A DNA stretch of 14,460 bases from Deltaproteobacteria bacterium. Lineage in GTDB: Bacteria; Desulfobacterota; JAENJC01. The translations under genes were made by a program, and so were the position numbers. The notes under the pieces are model-generated. The model was not told the DNA's origin. It made no database searches and saw only the letters and a list, made by a program, of their open reading frames with translations. Shown piece after piece: positions 5,906 to 11,848 of this stretch. The stretch covers positions 1 to 14,460 of the forward strand of contig JACQYJ010000006.1 in the NCBI GenBank assembly GCA_016208525.1, written 5' to 3'. Within the stretch, counting starts at the first letter, position 1, and each line of letters begins with the position of its first letter.

Positions 5906-6532
5906 TCATCGAAGAGTGACAGAGGTATTAGGTTGCAACCTCCTAAGCCTGTAAAATACATCTTTTACCTGTAACTCCGTTTCCCGGATGCTCCCACTGT
6001 TATCAATGACAAAATCAGCATACGTTGCTTTTTCAGATAAAGGCATCTGGGCGGAAGTGCGTCTGACAGACTCTTCCTTTGAAAATCCGTCTCTCTCAAT
6101 GAGTCTCTTTATCTGAGTGTCATTGTCAACTGAGACGACTACGATCTTGTCGCACTGCTTATAATGACCGCTCTCTATCAGCAGCGGGACGCTAAGTATG
6201 ACTATCGCATCAGGTTCCCTATCTTTTATCTCCTCAATCGCCTTGATCTCCTCCTCCAACACCCTCGGATGGACTATTGCATTAAGCCTTTCCCTTTCTG
6301 CTACGCTTCCAAAGACTATCTCACCAAGGGCCTGGCGGTCTATCTCTCTATTCTTAAGGAGTATCCCTTTCCCGAAGTGGGCCACGATTTCAAACCATGC
6401 CTGTTTGTCAGGTCTGACAAGCGCTCTGGCAAGCTTGTCTGCATCGATCAGGACAGCGCCCAATTCCACGAACATCTTCGCAACTGTGCTCTTTCCGCTG
6501 GCATAACCACCTGTAAGGCCGACTATCAGCAT
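5906..6532 (-). CDS. coaE: Dephospho-CoA kinase
   Basis: CoaE phosphorylates the 3'-OH of dephospho-CoA with ATP, the last step of CoA synthesis. I chose the ATG at 6532, giving 208 residues, because the P-loop GLTGGYASGKST (5-16) then falls at the family position and GGAG lies 8 bases upstream. A longer frame starting at 6628 would add 32 residues that are only pgeF read out of frame. Other motifs: VLIDADKLAR (27-36), the VLSVPLLIESG stretch near 135, VVVSVDNDTQIKRLIERDG, and the C-terminal ADFVIDNSGS. It starts 2 bases after the pgeF stop, so the two are co-transcribed. It ends 87 bases from the convergent TumE-like gene; that gap has a small palindrome near 5898-5910 but no clear terminator. 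Confidence 0.95.
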   Translation of the reverse strand: MLIVGLTGGYASGKSTVAKMFVELGAVLIDADKLARALVRPDKQAWFEIVAHFGKGILLKNREIDRQALGEIVFGSVAERERLNAIVHPRVLEEEIKAIEEIKDREPDAIVILSVPLLIESGHYKQCDKIVVVSVDNDTQIKRLIERDGFSKEESVRRTSAQMPLSEKATYADFVIDNSGSIRETELQVKDVFYRLRRLQPNTSVTLR

Positions 6533-6534
6533 TT

Positions 6535-7311
6535 TTAAACTCCGAGAGAGATAAAGCTCAACTGCCTTCCTGTCTTTCCCATCTCTTTCCTGTGTGAGAA
6601 GAAGAGGTCTGTCCTGCATGAGGTGCATATATTTGAGAGATCAATATCTGTCACGCCTGACTCCTGCAACTGCAACAGGTTTGCCTTTGGGAGGTCTACG
6701 TGCCATTTATTGCCGTGCTGAACAGCAACACCTTCTCTATGACCGACGGCAGAAACGACCTCTTCCCCGACCTCATAGCAGCATGGGCCTATTGCAGGCC
6801 CTATAGCCGTCACAATATCCTGAGGCCGGCTTTCAAACCGCTCCATCATTATCTCTACAGCCTTTGCCGATATCTTTGATGCTGTTCCTTTCCAGCCTGC
6901 ATGGACGGCAGCGACAACCTTCCTCTTCCTGTCAAACAGCAGGACGGGCACACAGTCTGCCGTCAGTATCCCTATGGCTATACCTTTAATATCTGTTATT
7001 ATACCGTCTGCCGCCTGGCTCTTTATCTCCTCAACTCCGGCATCAACACTGTTTAATACAACAATCCGGTCGCTGTGTACCTGGCTTACTGTAAATATCT
7101 TTTCCTCATCTACTCCAAAGGCCGCTGCTACTCGCCTTTTATTTTCAGCCAGTTTTTCAACACTGTCCTCTTCCCGTCGTCCCAGGTTCAGGGATGAGAG
7201 GTGGCAGGGACTAACCCCCCCGGTCCTTCCAAGAAAGGCGTGGACAAGGCCGGGAACTGCTTCAAGCCTCGGGGATGAATAGTATGTAATTCCTTGTATT
7301 GTTTTCAGCAT
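6535..7311 (-). CDS. pgeF: PgeF/YfiH-LACC1 family multi-copper-type oxidase or purine phosphorylase
   Basis: Members of this family have been assigned as peptidoglycan editing factors and as adenosine/purine nucleoside phosphorylase-type enzymes. Motifs in this 258-residue protein: PGLVHAFLGRTGGVS (20-34), SLNLG, QVHSD with His79, ADGIITD, LTADCVPVLLFD with Cys120, VAAVHAGWKGT with His137, IGPAIGPCCYEVG near 170-182, and CTSCRTDLFFSHR...GRQLSFI at the end. His79, Cys120 and His137 are the metal-binding set. I take the ATG at 7311. A GTG at 7329 in frame would add six residues, but it lies in the arm of an intergenic repeat. It precedes coaE by 2 bases. A promoter and a palindrome lie in the repeat just upstream. 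Confidence 0.92.
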   Translation of the reverse strand: MLKTIQGITYYSSPRLEAVPGLVHAFLGRTGGVSPCHLSSLNLGRREEDSVEKLAENKRRVAAAFGVDEEKIFTVSQVHSDRIVVLNSVDAGVEEIKSQAADGIITDIKGIAIGILTADCVPVLLFDRKRKVVAAVHAGWKGTASKISAKAVEIMMERFESRPQDIVTAIGPAIGPCCYEVGEEVVSAVGHREGVAVQHGNKWHVDLPKANLLQLQESGVTDIDLSNICTSCRTDLFFSHRKEMGKTGRQLSFISLGV

Positions 7312-7324
7312 CCTAAATCCATTA

Positions 7325-7443
7325 TCCACAGATTACGCAGATTACGCAGATTATAAATGAAACATTCATTGGCATTAAGCGATTTTCAGGTGAAAATAAG
7401 TGCGCTTTCTGCCTTTATCTGTGTAATCTGTGAAATCTGTGGA
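7325..7443. repeat. Inverted-repeat element of CACAGATTA type between rluD and pgeF
   Basis: The left arm is TCCACAGATTACGCAG followed by another ATTACGCAGATTATA unit. The right arm, read on the other strand, is TCCACAGATTTCACAG followed by ATTACACAGATA. Each arm is thus a tandem of about 9-bp units and the two arms are inverted. The loop holds AATGAAACATTCATT (7356-7370). It fills nearly the whole gap between the two genes. Confidence 0.8.
7350..7378 (-). promoter_or_regulatory. Possible promoter of pgeF-coaE inside the repeat
   Basis: On the minus strand a perfect TATAAT (7350-7355) is preceded at 17 bases by TTAATG (7373-7378), a poor -35 box. The spacer carries the palindrome AATGAA-ACA-TTCATT (7356-7370), which could be an operator. 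The -10 box is partly built from the repeat arm. Confidence 0.35.
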
Positions 7444-7446
7444 CAG

Positions 7447-8394
7447 TTATGGTTCAAGAGTATCCAGCACGACCTGAAAGTCCTCCGGGATAGGGGCTGT
7501 AAACTCCATATATTTGTTGGTTTCAGGGTGTATGAATCCAAGAATGGTTGCATGCAGCGCCTGCCTGCCCAATTTCTTAATGACCCTCCTTATCTTCGGC
7601 TCCTTGACCCCGCTGATTCGTTCCTTTCCGCCGTAAACCTGGTCTCCGACAACAGGATGGTTTATGCTGGAGAGGTGGACCCTGATCTGATGAGTCCTCC
7701 CTGTCTCCAGCGTCAGTTCTACAAGTGTGAACTGGTCGTATCTGCACAAAACCTTGAAGTGGGTGACTGCCGTCTTCCCCCTCTTCGTCTTAACAGACAT
7801 CATATTCCTCTGGGTCAGATGCCTGCCTATCTCAGCCTCGATCTTTCCCTTGTCCCCTTTTATGACCCCATGGACAAGGGCTGTATATTTCCTCTTTATG
7901 GAATGTTTCTTGAACTGGGCGCTTAGAGACTGATGGGCCCTGTCGCTCTTTGCTGCAATAAGCACTCCTGTCGTGTCTTTGTCAAGTCTGTGGACTATGC
8001 CGGGCCTGAGCTTACCGCCAATCCCGGAGAGGTCTCTGCAGTGATAAAGGAGGGCATTTACCAGCGTACCGGTATAGTTTCCCGCCGCAGGGTGTACAAC
8101 CAGCCTGGCCGGCTTGTTTATCACAACCACTTCGCTGTCTTCGTACAGGATTTCGAGGGGAATAGGCTCAGGAAGGGCCTCTATGGCCTCGGGTTCAGGT
8201 ATGCTTATCTCAATGGCTTCTGCCTCCCTGATCTTATGGCTCGCCTTGGCCTGTTTTTCATTAACCTTTACGAGGCCTTCTTCTATCAGCCTCTGTATCT
8301 GGGAGCGGGTAAGGGAAGAGTGTTTCAAGGTAAGGAAGAGGTCAAGCCTCTGTCCTGCATCTTCTGGTAATACTGTATATTGGGTTTTATTCAT
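7447..8394 (-). CDS. rluD: Ribosomal large subunit pseudouridine synthase, RluD type
   Basis: This enzyme converts uridines of 23S rRNA helix 69 to pseudouridine. The 315-residue protein has an N-terminal S4 domain (QRLDLFLTLK at 15-24, TRSQIQRLIEEGLVKVN at 29-45) and a synthase core with VVVINKPARLVVHP (89-102), RPGIVHRLDKDTTG (130-143) in which D138 is the catalytic Asp, KRKYTALVHG and LETGRTHQIRVHL. The exact target cannot be proved from sequence, but the S4 domain and single copy in this window favour RluD over RluA. The ATG overlaps the mobA stop by 4 bases (ATGA), so rluD is coupled to the molybdenum cofactor genes. No strong ribosome binding site is seen ahead of it, in line with coupling. 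Confidence 0.92.
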   Translation of the reverse strand: MNKTQYTVLPEDAGQRLDLFLTLKHSSLTRSQIQRLIEEGLVKVNEKQAKASHKIREAEAIEISIPEPEAIEALPEPIPLEILYEDSEVVVINKPARLVVHPAAGNYTGTLVNALLYHCRDLSGIGGKLRPGIVHRLDKDTTGVLIAAKSDRAHQSLSAQFKKHSIKRKYTALVHGVIKGDKGKIEAEIGRHLTQRNMMSVKTKRGKTAVTHFKVLCRYDQFTLVELTLETGRTHQIRVHLSSINHPVVGDQVYGGKERISGVKEPKIRRVIKKLGRQALHATILGFIHPETNKYMEFTAPIPEDFQVVLDTLEP

Positions 8395-9113
8395 AATGTC
8401 GTCTTATTAACAGCATCCTCATACTCCTCAGGGGTGTTGATATTTACAAAGGGTGAGGGCCCGGAGATATAAGGCGCAAGCTCATCTTCCGTTACCTCTT
8501 TTACACTGACTTCAGGGTAAAAGCCTATGATCCTCAAATCTTCCTTATTTATCATCTCCTCTATCTTATTAATGCATTTTTTTGAATAAACGGCATGAAG
8601 AGGTTCATGGCCGTCTTTCAGGCGCGGGACAACCACATCGTACCCATCCTTTAGACTTATAAGAAACTCGATCAGTTCTCTCCTGAGAAAGGGCATGTCG
8701 CATGATGCGATGAAAGAGTAATCATGTGAAGAGTGGAAGAGGCCTGTGTATATGCCGCCCAGAGAGCCTTTGCCGGGAAAGATATCGGCAACTGTCTTAA
8801 TCCCCGGATTTGCATACTCTTCAGGGGTATTGGTAACAAGGATTACCTCTGGAAATATTGACTTAAAGAGGTCAACAGTGTGCTCTATTATCCTCCTGCC
8901 GCCGAAGTCAAGGAGCGCTTTGTTGCGACCCATCCGGCTGCTCTTTCCGCCGGCAAGGATTATCCCGGTAACGGCTTCGCAAAAAGTCCATCTGCTGCGT
9001 TGCGCTGCATCTTCCGTCATTCCGGCATAGCTACCAGTATGCTTCATTCCTCCAGATTTGCGCGCCTTGTATATGGAGCTTTTTTCTAAGCCTTCATTAT
9101 TTCTTCTTCCCAT
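8391..9113 (-). CDS. mobA: Molybdenum cofactor guanylyltransferase with an element-derived N-terminal extension
   Basis: MobA transfers GMP from GTP to molybdopterin, making the MGD form of the cofactor. The core begins at TGIILAGGKSSRMGRNKALL (residues 49-68), the nucleotide-binding loop, and continues with VADIFPGKGSLGGIYTGL, SCDMPFL (Mg-binding Asp) and PFVNINTPEEY near the C-terminus. Family members start right at this loop. Here 48 extra residues precede it. Residues 8-47 are encoded by the MITE-like element at 8973-9092, and the expected start codon is replaced by GTT, so translation must begin at the ATG at 9113 or at a Met inside the element. The start at 9113 overlaps the end of mobB by 17 bases and has AGG 5 bases upstream. 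Without the extension it is about 190 residues, a normal MobA. Confidence 0.9.
   Translation of the reverse strand: MGRRNNEGLEKSSIYKARKSGGMKHTGSYAGMTEDAAQRSRWTFCEAVTGIILAGGKSSRMGRNKALLDFGGRRIIEHTVDLFKSIFPEVILVTNTPEEYANPGIKTVADIFPGKGSLGGIYTGLFHSSHDYSFIASCDMPFLRRELIEFLISLKDGYDVVVPRLKDGHEPLHAVYSKKCINKIEEMINKEDLRIIGFYPEVSVKEVTEDELAPYISGPSPFVNINTPEEYEDAVNKTTL
8973..9092. mobile_element. 120-bp MITE-like element inserted at the mobA start
   Basis: The ends are inverted: GGCTTCGCAAAAAGTCCAT at 8973-8991, and, on the other strand from 9092, GGCTTAGAAAAAAGCTCCAT. A TTCCGTCATTCCGGCAT segment lies in the interior. On the minus strand the element is an open frame joining mobB to mobA. The overall pattern resembles short repeats I associate with Nitrospirota and Desulfobacterota genomes, whose ends read GCAAAAAGTCC; this is recollection, not a search. 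It has no coding capacity of its own. Confidence 0.65.
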
Positions 9114-9765
9114 TTTTCCTGGTCTTGATCTTTATGACAATGTCCTCCGCCTTCTGGCACCCCTTGAGGGCGGATAGAGAACCTAATATGGAGTTGGTCA
9201 GGAATAATTCAATGAAAGGCTTGAGAGGGACAGGTTTCCCGTTTACCATAAGCGATATCCTGTCAGGCCTGTAGCCTTTTACAACCTTTTCCTCTATTAT
9301 GTCTGCCAGACCTTTAGCATCGTTTATGTCTACCCTTGGAACCTTTATCTCTACCGGATAGTCAGATGCCACTGCTATCAGATTCTCATCCCCGGCGCAT
9401 ATAAGCTCCCTGTTCCGGGCCTTCCTTGTGACCTCCACCTTGGGGTAGGCCTCTCTCTTGTACCCTTCAGAGATGATTAAATCCACATCCTGAATATACG
9501 TTGCCCTTATCTCCTCGAGGGTCATGTCTTTGTCTGTATCGCTGATCACCGCGATCTTTTCAGGGGACGAGATGATGGTTGTCACGGCTCCGGCCTTCTT
9601 GTGCCTCCATGAGTCCTTGCCTTCCCTGTCCACATCAAACCCGTGGACATCATGCTTTATTGTGGCTACCCTGTAACCCTTCTTAGTAATCTCAGGGATG
9701 AGCTTTTCAAGAAGAGTCGTCTTGCCGCTGTCGGATATGCCGACTATTGAAACAATGGGTATCAT
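9097..9765 (-). CDS. mobB: Molybdopterin-guanine dinucleotide biosynthesis protein MobB with C-terminal extension
   Basis: MobB is a GTP-binding adapter that assists MobA in making the MGD cofactor. The P-loop GISDSGKTTLLEKL is at residues 9-22. TIKHDVHGFDVDREGKDSWR (35-54) and DLIISEGYKREAYPKVEV (94-111) are family signatures. The usual MobB ends near residue 170. Here a 50-residue tail follows, with MVNGKPVPLKPFIELFLTN, ILGSLSALKG and a basic end (KTRKNGKKK). A similar NGKxIPLxPF tail is seen in MobB of several delta-proteobacterial genomes as far as I recall. The ATG at 9765 has no ribosome binding site; the predicted -10 box is only 8 bases upstream, so the mRNA may be leaderless. It is the first gene of mobB-mobA-rluD. 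Confidence 0.92.
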   Translation of the reverse strand: MIPIVSIVGISDSGKTTLLEKLIPEITKKGYRVATIKHDVHGFDVDREGKDSWRHKKAGAVTTIISSPEKIAVISDTDKDMTLEEIRATYIQDVDLIISEGYKREAYPKVEVTRKARNRELICAGDENLIAVASDYPVEIKVPRVDINDAKGLADIIEEKVVKGYRPDRISLMVNGKPVPLKPFIELFLTNSILGSLSALKGCQKAEDIVIKIKTRKNGKKK

Positions 9766-9773
9766 GGGTGGTG

Positions 9774-9802
9774 AGTATAGCAGAAAGGCAGGCTGGAGAC
9801 AA
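9774..9802 (-). promoter_or_regulatory. Promoter of mobB-mobA-rluD, probably giving a leaderless mRNA
   Basis: On the minus strand TTGTCT (9797-9802) and TATACT (9774-9779) are 17 bases apart. TATACT ends 8 bases before the mobB ATG, so transcription would start at or within a few bases of it. The bases ahead of the ATG (CACCACCC) do not resemble a ribosome binding site. Confidence 0.55.
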
Positions 9803-9828
9803 TTAATTCCTGTCAGAAATCTATTTTT

Positions 9829-9896
9829 ACCTAAATACGGCAGTTGCCACGGATAAACACGGACAAAACCTTATCAAATAAACATTTCACCTAAAT
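9829..9896 (+). repeat. Two copies of the ACCTAAAT leader ahead of CCACGGAT and CCACAGAG repeats
   Basis: ACCTAAATACGGCAGTTGCC (9829-9848) continues into CACGGATAAACACGGACA. Sixty bases later ACCTAAATTCTGCAATCGA (9889-9907) continues into ACCACAGAGCAC. The same leader precedes the repeat at 491-525 on the minus strand. The sharing suggests that CCACGGAT and CCACAGAG repeats are variants of one family. Confidence 0.55.
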
Positions 9897-9906
9897 TCTG
9901 CAATCG

Positions 9907-9975
9907 AACCACAGAGCACACTAAGGAAACCCTTTAATGCCAGAAGAAAAACCTTGTGAGCCTCTTGCAAAAGTC
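9907..9975 (+). repeat. 69-bp dispersed repeat, copy 2
   Basis: It matches the reverse complement of 4950-5018 with five mismatches and no gaps. The two copies are inverted relative to each other and bracket about 4.9 kb that runs from the TumE-like pair to mobB. Confidence 0.85.
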
Positions 9976-9978
9976 CTT

Positions 9979-10083
9979 AACCACAGAGGACACCGAGAAA
10001 AGATGAGAGGCACAGAGGACAAAATTATAATATTTAGAAAAACCTCTGTGTTTCTCTGATTAATCTCTGTGAACACTGTGGTT
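9979..10083. repeat. Inverted CCACAGAG-type repeat element
   Basis: The left arm AACCACAGAGGACACCGAG is answered on the other strand by GAACCACAGTGTTCACAGAG. Further units (GGCACAGAGGACAA and, inverted, CCTCTGTGTTTCTCTG) lie between, around an AT-rich centre (AATTATAATATTT). Each arm has two tandem units. Confidence 0.75.
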
Positions 10084-10182
10084 CAAATAGTTTTGCAATT
10101 GCCTCTTGATTTATATCTTTTCTCCATGCACTCAAAAGGTGAGTTATAAAAGCCCAGTAATTTTTAAAATCAACATCATGAG

Positions 10183-10260
10183 AACACAGAGAAGAACAGG
10201 GTTTTAAAAGGTTTTTATACTCAAAAAATTTCTCTGTGGTCTCTGTGGTTTGCAGTTTTT
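10183..10260. repeat. CCACAGAG-type repeat element beside the radA promoter
   Basis: AACACAGAGAA at 10183-10193 is inverted relative to TTCTCTGTGGTCTCTGTGG at 10230-10248, which continues into TTTGCAGTTTTT. The right arm has the same CTGCAAACCACAGAG leader, on the minus strand, as 491-525. It ends 30 bases upstream of the radA -35 box. Confidence 0.7.
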
Positions 10261-10290
10261 AAGTGGAAAAATTTTTCAAAGTCCTTGTTA

Positions 10291-10318
10291 TTGACTCAGT
10301 CTGAACATTCGGTATAAT
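10291..10318 (+). promoter_or_regulatory. Sigma70-type promoter of radA
   Basis: TTGACT (10291-10296) and a perfect TATAAT (10313-10318) are 16 bases apart. A GGAG ribosome binding site lies at 10335-10338, 11 bases before the ATG. Confidence 0.8.
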
Positions 10319-10349
10319 ACCGGGACTTACAGTTGGAGCGTTTTTTACA

Positions 10350-11708
10350 ATGGCAAAGACAAACACAATATTTTCATGCCAGTCCTGCGGATACCAGGCG
10401 CCAAAGTGGCTCGGAAGATGTCCTGACTGCGGTTCATGGAACTCTTTTGTTGAAGAGGTGTTTCAAAAGGAGCGTTCAATTAAGAAGGGGCTGGAGCTTT
10501 TAAAACCCCAGCCTCCGGTCCCCATCTGCGACATAGAGGTTACAGATGAACACAGGGTTCAGGTCGGGATAGCAGAGTTCGACAGGGTACTGGGCGGAGG
10601 GATTGCGAAGGGCTCCCTTATATTGATAGGGGGAGACCCAGGCATAGGCAAATCTACCCTTCTGCTTCAGGCCATGGAAATGGTTGCATCACGTGGCCAT
10701 ACAGTGCTTTATGTGTCAGGTGAGGAGTCTGCGAGGCAGACCAGGATGAGGGCAGAGAGGCTTGGGGTGGCTTCAAAGAGCCTTTATGTCGCTGCAGAGA
10801 CGTCACTTGAGACCATACTGGAGGAGGTCAAGAAGCTGAGGCCGACACTCCTTGTTATAGACTCGATCCAGACCATATTTACGACCGAGATAGACTCTGC
10901 TCCAGGAAGCATAAGCCAGGTAAGGGAGTGCGCAGGACGCCTCATGCAACTCTCCAAGGGAACAGGTGTATCAACCTTCCTCATAGGCCATGTCACAAAG
11001 GAGGGGGCAATCGCAGGCCCGAGACTCCTCGAGCATATAGTTGACACTGTCATATATTTCGAGGGGGAGAGGGGGCACGCATATCGTATACTCAGGGCCG
11101 TAAAGAACAGGTACGGCTCAACAAACGAGATAGGCGTGTTCGAGATGACAGATTCCGGGCTTAAAGAGGTCTCCAATCCATCCGAGATATTCCTGGCAGA
11201 GAGGCCGTTGAACGCCTCCGGGTCCACAGTCGTGACCTCATTAGAGGGAACGAGGCCAATCCTCGTGGAGCTCCAGGCCCTTGTGTCGCTCACTAATTTT
11301 GCAGTCCCGCGCAGGACAACCATAGGGGTTGACCATAACAGGGTCTCCCTTCTTGTCGCAGTCCTTGAAAAGAAGGTGGGACTGAACCTGATAGGTCAGG
11401 ACATCTTCGTAAATGTTGCAGGCGGCGTTAAAATAGACGAGCCTGCCGTCGACCTCGGCATAATAACAGCAGTCGCATCATCCTTCCTCGACAAGCCGGT
11501 AGACCCGAAGACCGTGATAATCGGCGAGATAGGACTGACCGGGGAGATCAGGGGAGTGGCCCAGGCTGAACTTAGAGTCGGGGAGGCCGCAAAACTTGGG
11601 TTTACAAGGTGTATCGTTCCTTCAGGGAACAAACTATCTCAACGGATTGACGGGATAGAGATCGTGCCTGTCGGGACTGTGCGGGAGGCGATGGAAGTAA
11701 TGTTTTGA
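10350..11708 (+). CDS. radA: DNA repair protein RadA (Sms)
   Basis: RadA is a hexameric RecA-like helicase that drives branch migration of recombination intermediates. The 452-residue protein has the N-terminal zinc finger C10-x2-C13 ... C24-x2-C27, Walker A GGDPGIGKSTLL (94-105), VSGEES (122-127), the Walker B stretch LLVIDSIQT (167-175), the RadA-specific motif KNRYGSTNE (252-260; Tyr replaces the more usual Phe of KNRFG), and a C-terminal Lon-like domain with DLGIITAVASS (368-378) and IIGEIGLTGEIRGV (390-403). The length is normal and all key residues are kept. It is a single-gene unit, divergent from mobB and convergent with mltA. Its ribosome binding site is a little distant, so initiation may be modest. 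Confidence 0.97.
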   Translation: MAKTNTIFSCQSCGYQAPKWLGRCPDCGSWNSFVEEVFQKERSIKKGLELLKPQPPVPICDIEVTDEHRVQVGIAEFDRVLGGGIAKGSLILIGGDPGIGKSTLLLQAMEMVASRGHTVLYVSGEESARQTRMRAERLGVASKSLYVAAETSLETILEEVKKLRPTLLVIDSIQTIFTTEIDSAPGSISQVRECAGRLMQLSKGTGVSTFLIGHVTKEGAIAGPRLLEHIVDTVIYFEGERGHAYRILRAVKNRYGSTNEIGVFEMTDSGLKEVSNPSEIFLAERPLNASGSTVVTSLEGTRPILVELQALVSLTNFAVPRRTTIGVDHNRVSLLVAVLEKKVGLNLIGQDIFVNVAGGVKIDEPAVDLGIITAVASSFLDKPVDPKTVIIGEIGLTGEIRGVAQAELRVGEAAKLGFTRCIVPSGNKLSQRIDGIEIVPVGTVREAMEVMF

Positions 11709-11768
11709 ACTATGTTGATTCATTTGTGAAAAGTAAAAATTGATAAAATCTTAAAAACTCTTATTCCC

Positions 11769-11848
11769 ACCGCGGAGGCGTAGAGGCACGGAGAAAAGAA
11801 TCTATAATTTCAAGATGTTTTACTCAGCGTCTCCGCGACTCTGCGGTT
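11769..11848. repeat. Inverted CGCAGAG-type repeat between convergent radA and mltA
   Basis: ACCGCGGAGGCGTAGAGGCA on the plus strand is answered on the minus strand by AACCGCAGAGTCGCGGAGAC, around an AT-rich loop. The arms can form a long imperfect stem and could serve both convergent genes as a terminator. The outer end of the right arm supplies the TA of the mltA stop codon. Confidence 0.75.

Larger units (their letters stand above)
9766..10349. other. 584-bp repeat-rich divergent intergenic region between mobB and radA
   Basis: It holds the mobB promoter (9774-9802), two ACCTAAAT leaders with CACGG- and CCACAGAG-type repeats (9829-9920), a copy of the 69-bp dispersed repeat (9907-9975), two inverted repeat elements (9979-10083 and 10183-10260) and the radA promoter (10291-10318). 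No gene is supported here. A degenerate copy of the MITE-like terminal repeat (AGTTTTGCAATTGCCTC) appears near 10089-10105, so 9956 to about 10105 may be a second, decayed element of the same family as 4818-4968. Confidence 0.6.

Noticed and set aside
5898..5910. GATGAACTTCATC palindrome after coaE as a terminator
   Set aside because: The stem is 6 bp with a one-base centre and has no T-run; it may be chance.
6533..6628. 32-residue upstream extension of CoaE
   Set aside because: The added residues are pgeF read out of frame; the ATG at 6532 has a ribosome binding site and puts the P-loop at the usual position.
7357..7926. Plus-strand frame of 189 residues
   Set aside because: It is the antisense of rluD, whose catalytic motifs are intact on the other strand.
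9979..10260. CCACAGAG clusters as a CRISPR array
   Set aside because: The units are only 8-10 bp, unevenly spaced, inverted in pairs, and there are no equal-length spacers or cas genes.
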